From: Lineus longissimus
Lineage: Eukaryota > Nemertea > Pilidiophora > Heteronemertea > Lineidae
Direction: 5' to 3'
DNA length: 64,000 nucleotides
Assembly: GCF_910592395.1 (NCBI RefSeq)
Contig: NC_088309.1
Span: 16,434,599 to 16,498,598, forward strand
Shown here in pieces: positions 53,421-64,000 of this stretch. A program made the position numbers and the translations under genes. The notes beneath the pieces were generated by a model, which searched no databases, was not told the DNA's origin, and saw nothing but the letters and a program-made list of their open reading frames with translations. Every line of letters starts with the position of its first letter. The first letter of the stretch is position 1.

Positions 53421-53843
53421 AGTCCTCATCAGAACGGACAATGCTGCAGTTAGCCATATGCTCACGTTGACTGACGCACAAGAGCAAATACAGCGATGGC
53501 AACTTTTTATGTCCCAGTTCACCTTTGATGTAGTGCACAGGCCCGGCAGACACCATGCCAATGCTGATACAATGAGTCGGATGCAGTGCCTTCAGTGTCG
53601 ACGAGAGGATGAAGTGGTCGAGACTGATCGACAACCCAGCAAAGGAAAGCCAAGATGGTACAAACCAAAGCAACCACCAGACATTCCCCCTTGCCATCAC
53701 ACAGTGAATGTTGATAAAAACATAGAAGAAGCTGTAGATAAACTTATGCTAAACTGTGCAGTAACAACTAGATCACAATCACGGAGGCCATTCAAGATCA
53801 AAAACAAGCAGATGTCGTTCAAGGTCAACAACCAGTAACAGAC
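53421..53843 (+). pseudogene. Gypsy Pol scrap (RNase H to linker), opposite orientation
   Basis: Encodes VLIRTDNAAVSHMLTLTDAQ, EQIQRWQLFMSQFTFDVVH, RPGRHHANADTMSRMQCLQC and a linker with PPDIPPCHHT, paralleling 14270-14640 of the first element. It starts abruptly at the SGNH fragment and is cut at 53844 by a Harbinger-like end. Confidence 0.8.
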
Positions 53844-53846
53844 TTA

Positions 53847-54178
53847 GGCCCGTATTCTAAGACCTCACTCAACCTCATCCTTCACTCACACTACAGTGAG
53901 GAGGACTCAAGTGTAACTCAAGGAAAAGGGGAAGGTCTACCTCACCCTCATTGAGGTATACCTCAACCTTACGGGAATAATGGCATTTTGTTATTCAAAG
54001 ACATTCCTCAAGTTGCACTTGATTGAGGTCAGCCTGCACTGGTATGACTGGTGCTGGCTATTGAACAACAAGCGATATGAATGGAAATGTGTAATCTACA
54101 TAATAGATTACACATTCAAGAAGGTCTAGCTCGGCCTGTTATTTCTCTGTGTACCCACAACCAGAGTGTAAAGGAACC
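53847..54178 (+). mobile_element. Harbinger-like transposon left end
   Basis: GGCCCGTATTCTAAGACC begins directly after TTA (53844-53846), the 3-bp target preferred by PIF/Harbinger. An inverted pair AATGTGTAATCTA/TAGATTACACATT lies near 54087-54117. A Myb-like fragment follows. No right end was found. Confidence 0.45.
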
Positions 54179-54300
54179 ATGTCAACCAGGCAGTACTTCT
54201 CGGAGCTTGAGAGATCACTGCTTATCGAACTGGTAGATAAATATAAAGAAACATTGGAAAGCAAAAACAAGAGGCCCAAGGGCCTGGCGCTCAGCTGATT
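54179..54300 (+). pseudogene. Myb/SANT-like N-terminal fragment (Harbinger accessory protein)
   Basis: ATG 54179 begins MSTRQYFSELERSLLIELVD, then KYKETLESKNK, the first helix of Myb/SANT-like proteins carried by Harbinger elements. It is then cut by the 32-base GGCCCAAGGGCC repeat and stops at 54300. Confidence 0.5.
54267..54298 (+). repeat. 32-bp repeat with GGCCCAAGGGCC core, copy 2
   Basis: Identical to the inverse of 45429-45460. It interrupts the Myb-like fragment. Confidence 0.8.
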
Positions 54301-55061
54301 GTGATTGATGAGTATAGAAGGGTAAAAGGAAGTTGGACCGGGAGATGAGAAAATTCTCAAATGGCATTCAGAGAATAGGGCAATGCTGTATGATGAGCAC
54401 TTGTATTAATTTTCATTAAATGAATTAATTACATTAATATTTCTGCTATTAAGTCTGGAATGCCGGTTAGAGTGGAGTGCCAGTATGAACGGATAGAAAT
54501 GACCGATATCATGTACCCATGCCGGTATAGATGGACACCAAATTACAGTTTGTCTTTGTCAAGGCAACGAAACTGTTGTTCATGTTTTTACTTCCATCCC
54601 ATGTGTCTAATTCCAGATGCAGTTGTCTAAGTAATAAAACACCTTGCTAATACGGCTAAAACATGGTTGGGTTGTTTCCTTTCCTCCTCAATATCTTGCC
54701 GTGTCAATCTCATTCCTGGCCAGTGTGATCATAGCTGCCTACTATAGGTCTTTCAATCAACATCCGTCTCAAACACAGGCGGCGCTGATCTCTCAGATGG
54801 GCCCGTTTAGAACAGAGGAACAGAACGCAAATAAACATTCGATAATTGACAGAAGAGGAGCAACTAAATTTTAAAACTCAGTTTTATTGATTGCCAAAGC
54901 TCTCACTTTTATACATTACTTTTTAATCAAGTATCATTTTTGATAACTTGATTAGGGTAAAATTACGCAGCAGTAAAAAATCAAAATGCCAACTCACTCT
55001 CACTCAGACATATGACACAACTGACTATTGACAATTGGTCAGAACACAAGGTCACAGACTA
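54301..55061. other. No recognisable gene
   Basis: Short frames only. Nothing further supported. Confidence 0.4.
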
Positions 55062-55152
55062 CAGGGTGGCCAAATAAAAATGTCCCAGACCCACTGACAA
55101 CACTAACAGGATCTGTATTGTTTACGAGGGAAATTCTTATTGGGCCACCCTG
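55062..55152. mobile_element. Tc1/mariner-type MITE, 91 bp
   Basis: Starts CAGGGTGGCCAAATAA and ends with the inverse of CAGGGTGGCCCAATAA, flanked by TA on both sides (55060-55061, 55153-55154). Confidence 0.75.
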
Positions 55153-55281
55153 TAGTGTACAACAAATCAATGAAAACTTAAAACGTTGTCATTTTGTGCA
55201 CGTTGAAGAGATTGTCCAAGGCGATATTTATTCTTTTTTCAGCATAAAAGCTGGATAAATGTGCAAATTCCTCCTTTTTTT

Positions 55282-55479
55282 TTACTCGGCTGTTTTAAAT
55301 TGTGCATGCATTTTTTTCGAAAAACATACAACACGCTGATATTCTTTTGGGCCTGTTTGTAGGGTTGCATTGAAATATTCACTGTTCGTGGCGGATCTTT
55401 TGATTAGTGATGTAGCATGTACAAAACCTGTGTCATCTTCTGGTGTTTTTCTTTTGAAGCCATGTTTACTGAGTCTGAA
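55282..55479 (-). other. Isolated candidate exon, uncharacterised protein
   Basis: A minus-strand acceptor (TTCTTCAATTTCAG) precedes 55479. The exon reads LSKHGFKRKTPEDDTGFVHA, then SEYFNATLQT and YQRVVCFSKKMHAQFKTAE to a stop at 55282. It has the feel of a real exon (compact, basic, alternating hydrophobic), possibly an OB-like fold, but I cannot name the protein. Other exons were not found; the DIRS element lies just upstream. Confidence 0.35.
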
Positions 55480-55694
55480 ATTGAAGAAAAGTGAAAAAGA
55501 TATGATTGCGATTGGTAAATAGCTTTTGAGGACATTGAAGAACAAGTAGAATCATCCTTTTATGCTTAAGAATACAATTAGCATGATATATGTAGACAAA
55601 AAAAGCTATTTTACTGAAAAGAATAGATAATTACTAGTATAGTCAGTATTTTGATGCTTTACAGCTGTTCATTTTGTGTCATTCAAACTTACCT

Positions 55695-55859
55695 ATGGAA
55701 CACTTTTGCATGTTACTCCATTTGGGCTCAAACACAAGAGTATCCCTTTAATTTTCCAAAGGGAGAACTGAGTTAACAGCTCGGCCGCCAGGCGGCGCCC
55801 TGACCGATCCCGCGAGATCGCGCCGATCTCATGCCGCCATATTCAGTCTTTACTCTTGT
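55695..55859 (+). repeat. Left inverted terminal repeat of DIRS
   Basis: ATGGAACACTTTTGCATGTT to the ATTCAGTCTTTACTCTTG segment; the inverse is at 61383-61547. It includes a CGCGAGATCGCG palindrome. Confidence 0.88.
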
Positions 55860-56152
55860 GCTTCTACGAAGCACATCGTTTTTTCAAAGCTGCCGTGAAT
55901 TCGATTTAAAACCAAATTCAACCAGCCAAGTCTAGACGATTTTTGGGTTCATTTACCTACGGAGTAGACCGCCAAACTAATCTTGGCATTAGTATTGTCC
56001 AGTCTATTTAATTATAGACTTTTCTTAGCTAGCTTAGTCGACCCGGCTCCATTATTTTGATCTTAGTAGGGTAGATTTACGTAGGCTATTCTCCGCTCTA
56101 TTGTAATGAACAAAACTCAGATCCATTACAATAGTGTTTATTTCAAGTAGGC

Positions 56153-58227
56153 ATGTTTTCCTTTCCATTCATTGTTGCGTCCTTTCTGGCCTACTTGGGG
56201 TTTCCAGTGTTTTTATTGTCATTGGTACCATTTTTTATGTGGCGTACCCCTCCGACGGCATCCTTTGTCTCACCACAAAGGAATGCGTCTGGTGGCGGGA
56301 AACGGGCCGCGAAGACGCCTAAACCCTCTTCCGGTTCCGTTTCCGGGCATATAACCCGGAGGTCTACCAAACCTCCCGCCACCACCCCTTCCGTCAGCCG
56401 AGTTCCGGTTCCGGCCGCGGCTGCGAAGGATGCGGGATCAGACATTATTAATGTCTGTGGTCCCAAGGGAGACTTACATCCAGTAAGTCTCCTCACGGAC
56501 ACAGTAGAGTAGGGACGGACTATATAACGCCACCTCCGAAACGCCATGCGTCTTCGGTAACAGCGTTTCCGCCCTTTGACCTCCTTCTAAAAAGGCAACC
56601 GGTAGCTCCATACCGGCGAAGGAGTTACGGGCATTTCCGGTTTCGGACTTCGTCCTGCCGGAAATGCAGGCACCTCCCTACATTGGCCAACCTCTTAGGT
56701 GGAGCCAACCGGAAGTGCCACCCCCTCCTCGTAGCAGAGGCGTCGTTCCCATGGAACGAGCTACGCAGAGAGGACATCTGAACTCTAGTTCAGAATATGG
56801 GCATCTTCCGCTTCCGGAAGACCCATTTGCCCGTACATACGGCTTCGAGGGTTCGCTTATGCGCTCACCCTCGCCTCAACCGCCCGTCGTTGAGAGAAGC
56901 CGCACGTCGGGTCCGGAACCCGAGTCAGGACAGCAACTGTCCCAGCTCATCCAGATGGTAGCAGGTCTTACTGATAGACTCAACCATCTGGAGCAGGGTT
57001 CCGGTTCCTCTGGTGCGCCTGGTCCCATCGGATACCCACCATCCGACTCCTCTATTTTAGAGGAATTTTCTGAGAACGAGAGTTCTCAGCCAGGCTACCG
57101 CTCCCCAAATCAGGAGGAGCTGTCACCAGAGGAGGCCAGTATCTTGTCGGATATGAGGACACTCAGATCCTTGATCAGAGCGTACCTCCCGCAGGATCTG
57201 TGCCCTGCCCCGCCGGAACTGCCAGCCTTATCTACACCGACCTTTTCACTTTGGGGACAGGAAGTGGATCCCAATCCACAGGTTTCTCAGGCCTCCACTC
57301 GGGCACTTGAATTCCTTCCTCCCTCCCCGTCGGTGGTAGCAGTCTCTGAACTTTTGGAGCGTACAATCAGAGACTCCCAAGGCGCCCACCAATGTACTTC
57401 CATCCCTTCCGGCAGTCGGACCGGAAGCTTGGTGTAAACCGGGGAAGTTGTTCACGGCACAACTTCCTCCAGTTAGGCAGTACCGCGCTGACTATTATCG
57501 AGTCAGCTCGGCCGGCTGTCCAGCTGCAGCATCGACTTCCATATTAAAGGACGATGTACAGCTGGACCAACTCATGCCTAGGGTGACCTCCTCCTCGGCT
57601 TACCGAGACCTTAGAGCACAAGAGGGTCTGGCCAAAAACACGTTAGCGGTGCTCTCCTACGCAGAGCACACTAACCTGGCCCTAGCCAGATCCCTAAAAG
57701 ATAATGAGTCACTATCTGATGACACAAAATTGCTTGTGACATCCTTGTCACATTCGATTAGGCACGCTATTGCTCTGTCCGCCAAGACCGCAGCAAATAG
57801 CGTCCTACTCAGTAGAGACGCCGCACTGGGCTCTCTCAATGTCATCAGATCCCTCCAGCTGGAAGGGGCCTTAAGAACCGCTCCTATGGACGGTTCTTTC
57901 CTGTTCGCAGATTCTGTACAAGAGGCGGCTCAAGCACAGAAAGATTGGGACAAATTATATGCCCCCACTGCGACACAGAGGGCCAAGACCTCTCTACCTA
58001 ACGCTAGAAAGATAGAGAGGCCCCAGCAGGCATCGGGTTCAATCCCGTACGCCAGGCAGGTCCTGCCTAGGCCTACCCCGCCTAGTCAGCCTGCTCCTGC
58101 TGGATCCTTCCGACGGGAAGCGGAGGGTCGCCAGACTGGAAAGAGGAAAAATACTTCCTCTAACCAGGGTGGATCCGGTCCGACTAAGCACTCCTTTCGT
58201 CCAAGGGGTGCAGGCCGGAAGAAGTGA
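56153..58227 (+). pseudogene. DIRS Gag-like region in three frames
   Basis: 56153-56512 (hydrophobic start, then basic Ser/Pro-rich), 56664-57437 (Pro-rich, QLSQLIQMVAGLTDRLNHLE helix, acidic) and 57448-58227 (LFTAQLPPVRQYRADYY, helical core AVLSYAEHTNLALARSLKD, basic tail ending RPRGAGRKK). The last frame is open upstream to about 57380, so it joins the second by a frame change there. The helical core followed by an Arg/Lys tail fits the nucleocapsid-like ORF1 of DIRS elements. Confidence 0.65.
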
Positions 58228-58308
58228 CTCCCCCCTCCTTTCTCCTCCCGGACGCAAAAAGGAGCCGACTCCGGTAGTCGGGGGCCGTCTGCAAAAATTT
58301 GCAGACAT

Positions 58309-59922
58309 TTGGGACGATTGGTGCCCAAAGGGGTCCCCAGTCCCAAACATGTTGAGGTACAGAGTGAAACTAGATTTCAACCGTACCCCCCCCGACTACC
58401 ATATATCCAACCCCAGTTCAGCCACCGAAGGACCCAGTCAAGGCATCTGCCCTCCAAGCAGAGGTCGCGACATTACTGGAGAAGCAAGCTATCCAGGTCC
58501 TTCAAAATCCATGCTCCCCCGGCTTTTACAGCCACGTTTTTTTGGTTCCTAAGAAAGCAGGGACATGGAGAAACAAAGTCAGAATTCATACCATCCCAAG
58601 ACTTCGTTTACGTTGGAGTTCGGTTCCTTACGGCCATAGGGAAAATGCTGCCCCTCCTAGACAGGATAAAGAAAATTCTTCATCTCGTCGCAGAATTCAG
58701 AGGAAGGACTCAAGCTCCCGCAAGGCGATGCTTGAGCCTTTTGGGACTTCTGAATTCGGCAGCAGACCAAATCCCTCTTGGCCGTCTATATATGCATCCC
58801 ATCCAGATGTTTCTAATGTCTCTATGGAAACCCCACAGGGACCCATTAGACAAGTTGGTATTGATACCTCAATACCTACTCAAGAACGTCTGGAACTTCT
58901 GGGAGTCGGAGACTCGTCTCCAAAGCGGTGTAGATCTTGCTCCACCGCCCCCAGAAGTGTCCCTGTTCACAGATGCTTCCCTACTAGGGTGGGGAGCACA
59001 TCTGAACAACGGGGACATGTCCATAAGGGGTCTATGGACAAGGGAGGAGACCATTCTTCCAATAAATATATTGGAAATGAAGGCTGTCCTTCTTGCCGTG
59101 AGGGCTCTTTCCCTTCGCCTGAAGAATCGGAGAGTAACCCTGTTCTCCGACAATTCTACAGTAGTAGCATATGTCAGGAGACAGGGAGGCACAAAGTCCG
59201 GCATTCTTTGCCAGCTAACTTGGGAGCTTTACCATCTTTGTGCCGACCTTGGAGTATCGATATGTGCCAGACACATACCGGGCAATCGCAACATCCTTGC
59301 CGACGCCCTGTCCCGTCAGAACAAGCTAGTTCAGACAGAGTGGACACTCCATCAGGAGATTGTAGACGACCTTTGTTGCCTTTGGCAATCTCCGAAGGTA
59401 GATCTGTTCGCCACCAGGCTGAACAATCGCCTTCCCATCTATTACTCTCCACTTCCGGACGAAGAGGCCCTGGAAGTCGACAGCCTTACAGCCTCTTGGG
59501 TCGGGCTGAACGCATATGCGTTTCCACCCCTCCCTCTCATCCAACCAGTCCTGAACAAGATCTTGACCAGCCACCCGGTGAGAATAACTCTCATCGCACC
59601 TTGCTGGCCAAATCAGGCCTGGTTCCCAGCCTTGCTGGAGCTTCTGATAGACCACCCCAGGAGTCTTCCTACTTGGAAGCACCTCCTGTGGCACCCCCTG
59701 GGGAGATGCTACCACCAGAACCCTGGATTTTTCAAGTTTCACGCCTGGAACTTATCCAGTTGCATCTCAACCAGAGAGGCTTTTCGGACATCGCTGTCAA
59801 GCGCATGTCCGCACCACAAAGGGGGTCTACCCTTGATGTGTATCAAGGAAAGTGGTCTACCTTCACTTCCTGGTGCAGGGAGAACGGAGTTAATCCGATC
59901 TCTCCCTCTATATACAGATTAG
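58309..59922 (+). pseudogene. DIRS reverse transcriptase/RNase H, RT core deleted
   Basis: The start is RT N-terminal (a VPKKAGTW-type segment near 58540, in an overlapping frame). Sequence then jumps directly to FIPSQDFVYVGVRFLTAIGK (58590), the segment that normally follows the catalytic palm. No LDLxxAY or YxDD motif is present, so several hundred bases of the RT are gone. RNase H is complete in form: SLFTDASLLGWGAHL, ILEMKAVLLAV, TLFSDNSTVV, GNRNILADALSR. A conserved post-RNase H region (VDLFATRLNNRLPIYYSPLP, then IAPCWPNQAWF) follows. Confidence 0.8.
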
Positions 59923-60812
59923 TTGATTTCTTCATTGAATTATTCACGGAAAGACAACTATCTGTCACGGCTATAAAAGGGTACAAGTCCGCCATCGCTT
60001 CTACCCTCCGTGTTTTAAGCACCTGGGATCTTCGTTGGGAGGACCAAATAACCCCTCTTTTCAGAGGAATGTTATTAGAACGTCCTAGACCGGTTCACAA
60101 CACCCCTAAATGGGACCTTTCTGTTGTCCTTAAGGTGCTCATGAGGCATCCTTTTGAACCCATGTCTATTTCATCCATGAAATATCTGACACTCAAAACG
60201 GTCTTTCTAGTAGCCTTGGCTACCGCCCAACGGAGATCAGAGCTCCATGCACTTTCTTTTAAGAAGCTGGCTTTTAGAGAGGGAGGGGAGGTTATCCTGG
60301 CTTTCATACCAGGCTTTCTGACGAAGAACCAGGGACCGGCCGCCTCTCGGCCCCCGGTTACTATTCCCTCTCTGTCAAGAACGATCTCATATGATCTTCC
60401 TGACAGAACTTTATGTCCCGTCAGGGTCCTAAAGTTCTACATAAATAGGACAAAACCTCCCGGTATCCCCCAGGGGAGAGAGCGTTTGTTTTTGTCCTAT
60501 AAGGAGGGAAATAAACGAGAGATAGCGGCCGCCACTATTTCAAGGTGGATTGTGGAGACTATTCGTCTTTCCTACAACACCTTGAAGACTTCCTCTGATC
60601 TTCGTGCGCTAGCTAACATCTCAGCATACGAAGTTAGAGCACTAGCCACCTCCTGGTCTAACTACCGAGGAGTTGCTCTTCAAGAAGTTGTTTCCGCTGC
60701 ATGTTGGAGTAATCACTCCACATTCTCTCGTTTCTACCTACGAGACGTTTCTTCCCTTGTAGATGGCATGCACACAATCGGCCCGATTGTGTCTGCGGGG
60801 CATGTTGTTTGA
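59690..60812 (+). CDS. DIRS tyrosine recombinase
   Basis: Part of a frame open from 58542 to 60812, but only the part from about 59690 is recombinase; the upstream part is an out-of-frame shadow of RNase H. SAM-like N-domain: STLDVYQGKWSTFTSWCREN. Catalytic domain: ALATAQRRSELHALSF (first Arg), then SAYEVRALATSWS, where the family HxxR box has Tyr in place of His with Arg kept, and nucleophile Tyr in STFSRFYLRDVSS. Replaces the integrase: inserts a circular DNA intermediate by recombination. Open and possibly functional apart from the His change. Confidence 0.8.
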
Positions 60813-61245
60813 TCCTGGCTAGATCAAAAGGGGGGGAGCCCGATTGAAGAGTCAAACGCGCATCTTGCACCATTTTTGATATGCCCTATCTTCAACAATC
60901 CAGGCAACCCCTAGTAGACTAGAAAGGACGCAATTTCTTATTGTTGTTTAGCAATAACTCATTCTACACCCTTCAACATGCCTTACTTGCTCTAAGCTCT
61001 GTTGCCGTAAAGAAGATGGTTTCATTACGCAATTCTAGCGCTTTCCGGAGAATGGGTCTATTACTCTCTATAATTCGATTGTAATACCGAGATCAAAATA
61101 CCGGTCCCCCGGGTTCTCCCCATTTCTTTCCCCTGGCGGTCCTCCTTAGCTAATATGCCGGTGGTGCCTCCTTGATGGAACAACAGCTCAGCCTTAGGTA
61201 AGTCCTCGTTTCCCACCTCCAATAGGTTGCTGGGATTCGATGCAA

Positions 61246-61336
61246 AAGTGTTCCATAGGTAAGTTTGAATGACACAAAATGCCCATTTCCTTACAAGAAA
61301 TGGCCATTTTGTTAGTTCATACTTACCTATGGAACA
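61246..61336. repeat. Internal complementary region of DIRS
   Basis: The two halves are inverses of the left and right outer ends and form a hairpin around TTCCTTACAAGAAA. Known to template circularisation in DIRS replication. Confidence 0.8.
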
Positions 61337-61382
61337 CGGCCCTCCCGCCGTCCCCACAAACGGGACATACTCTTTGTTAACG

Positions 61383-61547
61383 CTCAAGAGTAAGACTGAA
61401 TATGGCGGCATGAGATCGGCGCGATCTCGCGGGATCGGTCAGGGCGCCGCCTGGCGGTCGAGCTGTTAACTCAGTTCTCCCTTTAGAAAATTAAAGGGAT
61501 ACTCTTGTGTTTGAGCCCAAATGGAGTAACATGCAAAAGTGTTCCAT
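61383..61547 (-). repeat. Right inverted terminal repeat of DIRS
   Basis: Inverse of 55695-55859 with scattered single-base differences. Confidence 0.88.
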
Positions 61548-61569
61548 GAACTAACAAAATGGGCATTTT

Positions 61570-62571
61570 CAAGCAGCAAGTATATTTCATCGCAACAGTA
61601 TTTCAGGTTATTTTTCTAAGAGTATTAAGGTCGTATCAGTTGATGTTTTCCATTCAATGCTGTTGTCTATGTCTTTTTCCTGTATAAGAAGTGTGAGCGT
61701 TTTTGTTTTTGTTTCAGCACAGCAGTTCGTATCCAGATAAATCTTGCATGCGATATGAAATATTCCGTTAGAATCGTGTATCCTGGCACAATCACATTGT
61801 ATCCTGTCGCAATCACATCATGTAGATGTATAAGTCTTTGTTGAATCCATTATATCGTAAAATGGTTTAGAAGTTCCTCGTAATCCTGTTGAATCTTATC
61901 AGTATCACATACACAATATCAAAATTTCAATTGAGTCTATGTCCAATGTGTACATTTTCTACTATCATATAAGGTCAAATTTTGGCTGTTTACGCCCCCC
62001 TCCCCCCATGTTGACAAGATGCAGCTCTAGTACAGAATTCATGATTAGCTGCAAGCAGTGGAAAAAAGTATGGTACTGGATTATTTTGCATCATTGGTTT
62101 TGTAATAAAGGTGTAGAGTGTACCTTGGCAATAAAACAAAGTAGACTAAGGTAGCACCTGGAGGATGAGGACGTTTATTTCAATGATGTTATCCCGATTC
62201 ACTTTTGATGTCATCTATGTTCCACCATTGTTCCCCCTTCTTTGTGCTAAATTGCAAAATGTACATGTGAATGTTAAGTCTTATTACAAGAAAGCAAAAT
62301 GATATGAAAACAAGGTACTGGTATAGAACTTTAACATGATATAAGATTGGTCAAATCTGCCTGATTAGAGTTAGAAATCAACCCCTTTTGTTACATTACA
62401 ATTACCAACTAATACAAAGATATTCTATCCTAAGTTAAACAGTGTCATGCAGAACATGCATGACTTAAGTTGATCTGTGAATGACAGATCCCACCAGCCC
62501 TAATTTAGTCCACCTCCTCCCCACCCTCCGCTAGTGCTACTGAACTGAATATTCTATGTTATAACTGAGCA
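61570..62571. other. No recognisable gene
   Basis: Short frames only, AT-rich. Nothing supported. Confidence 0.4.
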
Positions 62572-62976
62572 TTAGTGTGTGTTAACAGGATAAGCTATTA
62601 AGATAATCTTATGATCTGACCAGGTTGATTCTAGTGTAGACGTAGCAAGATTGGATTCATTTGAAAATACCATATCAAGCAGTGAATTATAATCAGTAGT
62701 AATTTCATTGACAAACTGCTGACATCCTAATATATCAGAAACTGTTTGTAAATGATGATCATTTTTGCTATTCCAAATATCAAAGTTGAAGTCACCTACA
62801 ACAAGTAGAGGTTTTGTGAGGTCTATCTCTGATGCAATAACCTGAAGCTTTGAACACAGTTCTGTAAATGAACATGAAGGAGACTTGTACAAGCAGATAA
62901 TTTGAAGGAAATTCATGGGTTTTGATAGGGAAATGCAGGTGGCTTCGAAGTTGATACGTGTTGAAGTGTACAGAAC
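62572..62976 (-). pseudogene. Endonuclease (EEP/AP-type) fragment of a retroelement
   Basis: The minus-strand frame, open from about 62976, reads IICLYKSPSCSFTELCSKL, then LLVVGDFNFDIWN (GDFN catalytic block), then SLLDMVFSN and STWSDHKIILIA (terminal SDH block). The second half of the exonuclease-endonuclease-phosphatase domain is present; the N-terminal half is missing. Could derive from a LINE or from the endonuclease domain of a Helentron. Confidence 0.75.
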
Positions 62977-64000
62977 TCAGAAAGTGCATCTGATATATAT
63001 ATGTCGCGGGAAAGGTGACCTCCTCGAATTGAGTCGAGTTTTCTTTAGCAGCTAGCATATGCTACTTGGATCCGACGGTATCTAAGAGACACCCATACAG
63101 TGCTGCAAGTGCAAGTCTGAGTCCTCCAACACATCAGAGAGGGATAGCCTAGGGAGACATTATCCATTCCACGTCGCAACCAGCTGAAGACAATCCATAA
63201 CGAGACAAGTGTCTGAAGTAACACAATCACGAACAAGGACTACTCCGTCTGCTACACTGCCTTCGGCTTTAGTATCACACTTTTCTCCCTCTACACAAAT
63301 TTAATAGTACAAGATCCTAGGTGTAAGACATAGTAAGATAAACATCCGTAACTCCACATGGATGCATTTTAGTACAAGAACCTGGGCAACTTCCGCCCAC
63401 TTCAAACATGTGCATGCACTGTCAAAGGCTCGACTGCGGTCTTTCTTCTGTGAAATTCGGCTTCGGACTCCCCTGCGAGAACCCCGTTGCACCCTTTTAT
63501 TGGGACGGGAAAGGAACTTGTGAAAATGTGAATCAATCAGCCAATCACAGTGCTCGCCGGTTTCACATATTTGTAAAAAGATCCTAAGATTACGGAATTA
63601 TTTAAAATACGATGGGACCACGTTGACCCAGTTTAAATTGAAACGAGATAAATCTACTCCCCGACAATTCCCCCAGTTTTTTACCGTTACTTGCCCTCAA
63701 GTAACCAAAAGAAAGACCAGCATGATACCAAAAGAAAACCGAAAGAACCCTGGGTCCACGTAGTTTACAAATATATAAAACATGGCACCAAGTTAAGTGC
63801 AAAGGCCTACTACTTAAACTTAAACTTTATGAGCAGGAGTTATTTACCAACAACAACAAGAACTTATTACAGTATAATCGTCTCAGTTACTTTTCAGAAG
63901 TTGACAATAAATGAAATACTTTTAAAGACAGAACAATTTTGTTTTTAGTTGACAGTTGTGTTTCTTAAAATGACTGGACTATACAATCTACATTGTAGCT
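62977..64000. other. No recognisable gene
   Basis: Several short frames on both strands without family features. Confidence 0.4.

Larger units (their letters stand above)
55670..61569 (+). mobile_element. DIRS-type tyrosine-recombinase retrotransposon, RT-deleted
   Basis: Inverted terminal repeats (55695-55859 and 61383-61547) with few mismatches. An internal complementary region at 61246-61336 has a left half that is the inverse of the left terminus (ATTTTGTGTCATTCAAAC...) and a right half that is the inverse of the right terminus (GAACTAACAAAATGG). This split-repeat layout is diagnostic of DIRS. Contents: gag-like frames, RNase H region, tyrosine recombinase. No target duplication, as expected. 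Confidence 0.9.

Noticed and set aside
58542-59690. First half of the long DIRS recombinase frame as coding
   Set aside because: It overlaps RNase H in another frame and reads as low-complexity Ser/Pro/Arg; only the part after about 59690 has recombinase features.
1-64000. rRNA, tRNA and CRISPR
   Set aside because: I saw no cloverleaf with the usual box A/B words, no rRNA cores and no spacer-repeat array.

Overview
The window is eukaryotic, very probably from a marine invertebrate. It has spliced genes with GT-AG introns, no bacterial gene layout, and nearly all coding capacity sits in transposable elements of types common in invertebrates (Ty3/Gypsy, DIRS, CACTA-like, Helitron/PIF1). Frequent TACATGTA and AGGCCTAC words recall echinoderms or hemichordates, but I cannot assign a species.

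Layout. A minus-strand Helitron-type PIF1 helicase gene is the oldest visible layer. Its pieces lie at 45466-45650 (upstream domain), 41720-42877 (Walker A/B half) and 66-549 (C-terminal half), in correct minus-strand order. Most of what lies between is nested insertion. The largest block, 550-41086, looks like a CACTA/EnSpm-like element with short terminal inverted repeats and AACACC/GGTGTT subterminal repeats. It carries two divergent genes: a broken Transposase_21-type transposase (minus, 18236-23026) and an apparently intact nine-exon BEN-domain gene (plus, 34985-40070).

Three younger elements sit inside that block. (1) At 725-8184 is a DNA transposon with a 26-27 bp terminal inverted repeat and TATA target duplications. 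It carries an 842-codon RNase H-like candidate transposase gene and seven copies of a 16-bp motif, and a CACTG-rich MITE (726-2289) landed in its left tip. (2) At 8765-17637 is an intact Ty3/Gypsy element with LTRs that read as identical and a CTCAG duplication. It encodes an SGNH hydrolase ahead of gag and has a UUUAAAC frameshift site between gag and pol. (3) At 23654-34535 is a second Gypsy element with LTRs about 99% identical and a GGAC duplication. It has a damaged pol and a zinc-finger/TatD-nuclease gene downstream of pol, behind a splice acceptor.

To the right of the helicase pieces, 45651-53420 is a third, 5'-truncated Gypsy element (minus). It is related to the first and also keeps the C-terminal half of an SGNH hydrolase ahead of gag. 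It abuts an oppositely oriented Gypsy scrap that is itself cut by a Harbinger-like end. From 55670 to about 61569 lies a DIRS tyrosine-recombinase retrotransposon with inverted terminal repeats and an internal complementary region, but with the reverse-transcriptase core deleted. A degraded endonuclease fragment follows, and the last kilobase holds nothing I recognise.

The points most worth following up are the two enzyme genes carried by Gypsy elements (SGNH hydrolase twice, TatD once), the TIR transposon with its repeated 16-bp motif, and the BEN gene as probable cargo of a CACTA-like element.
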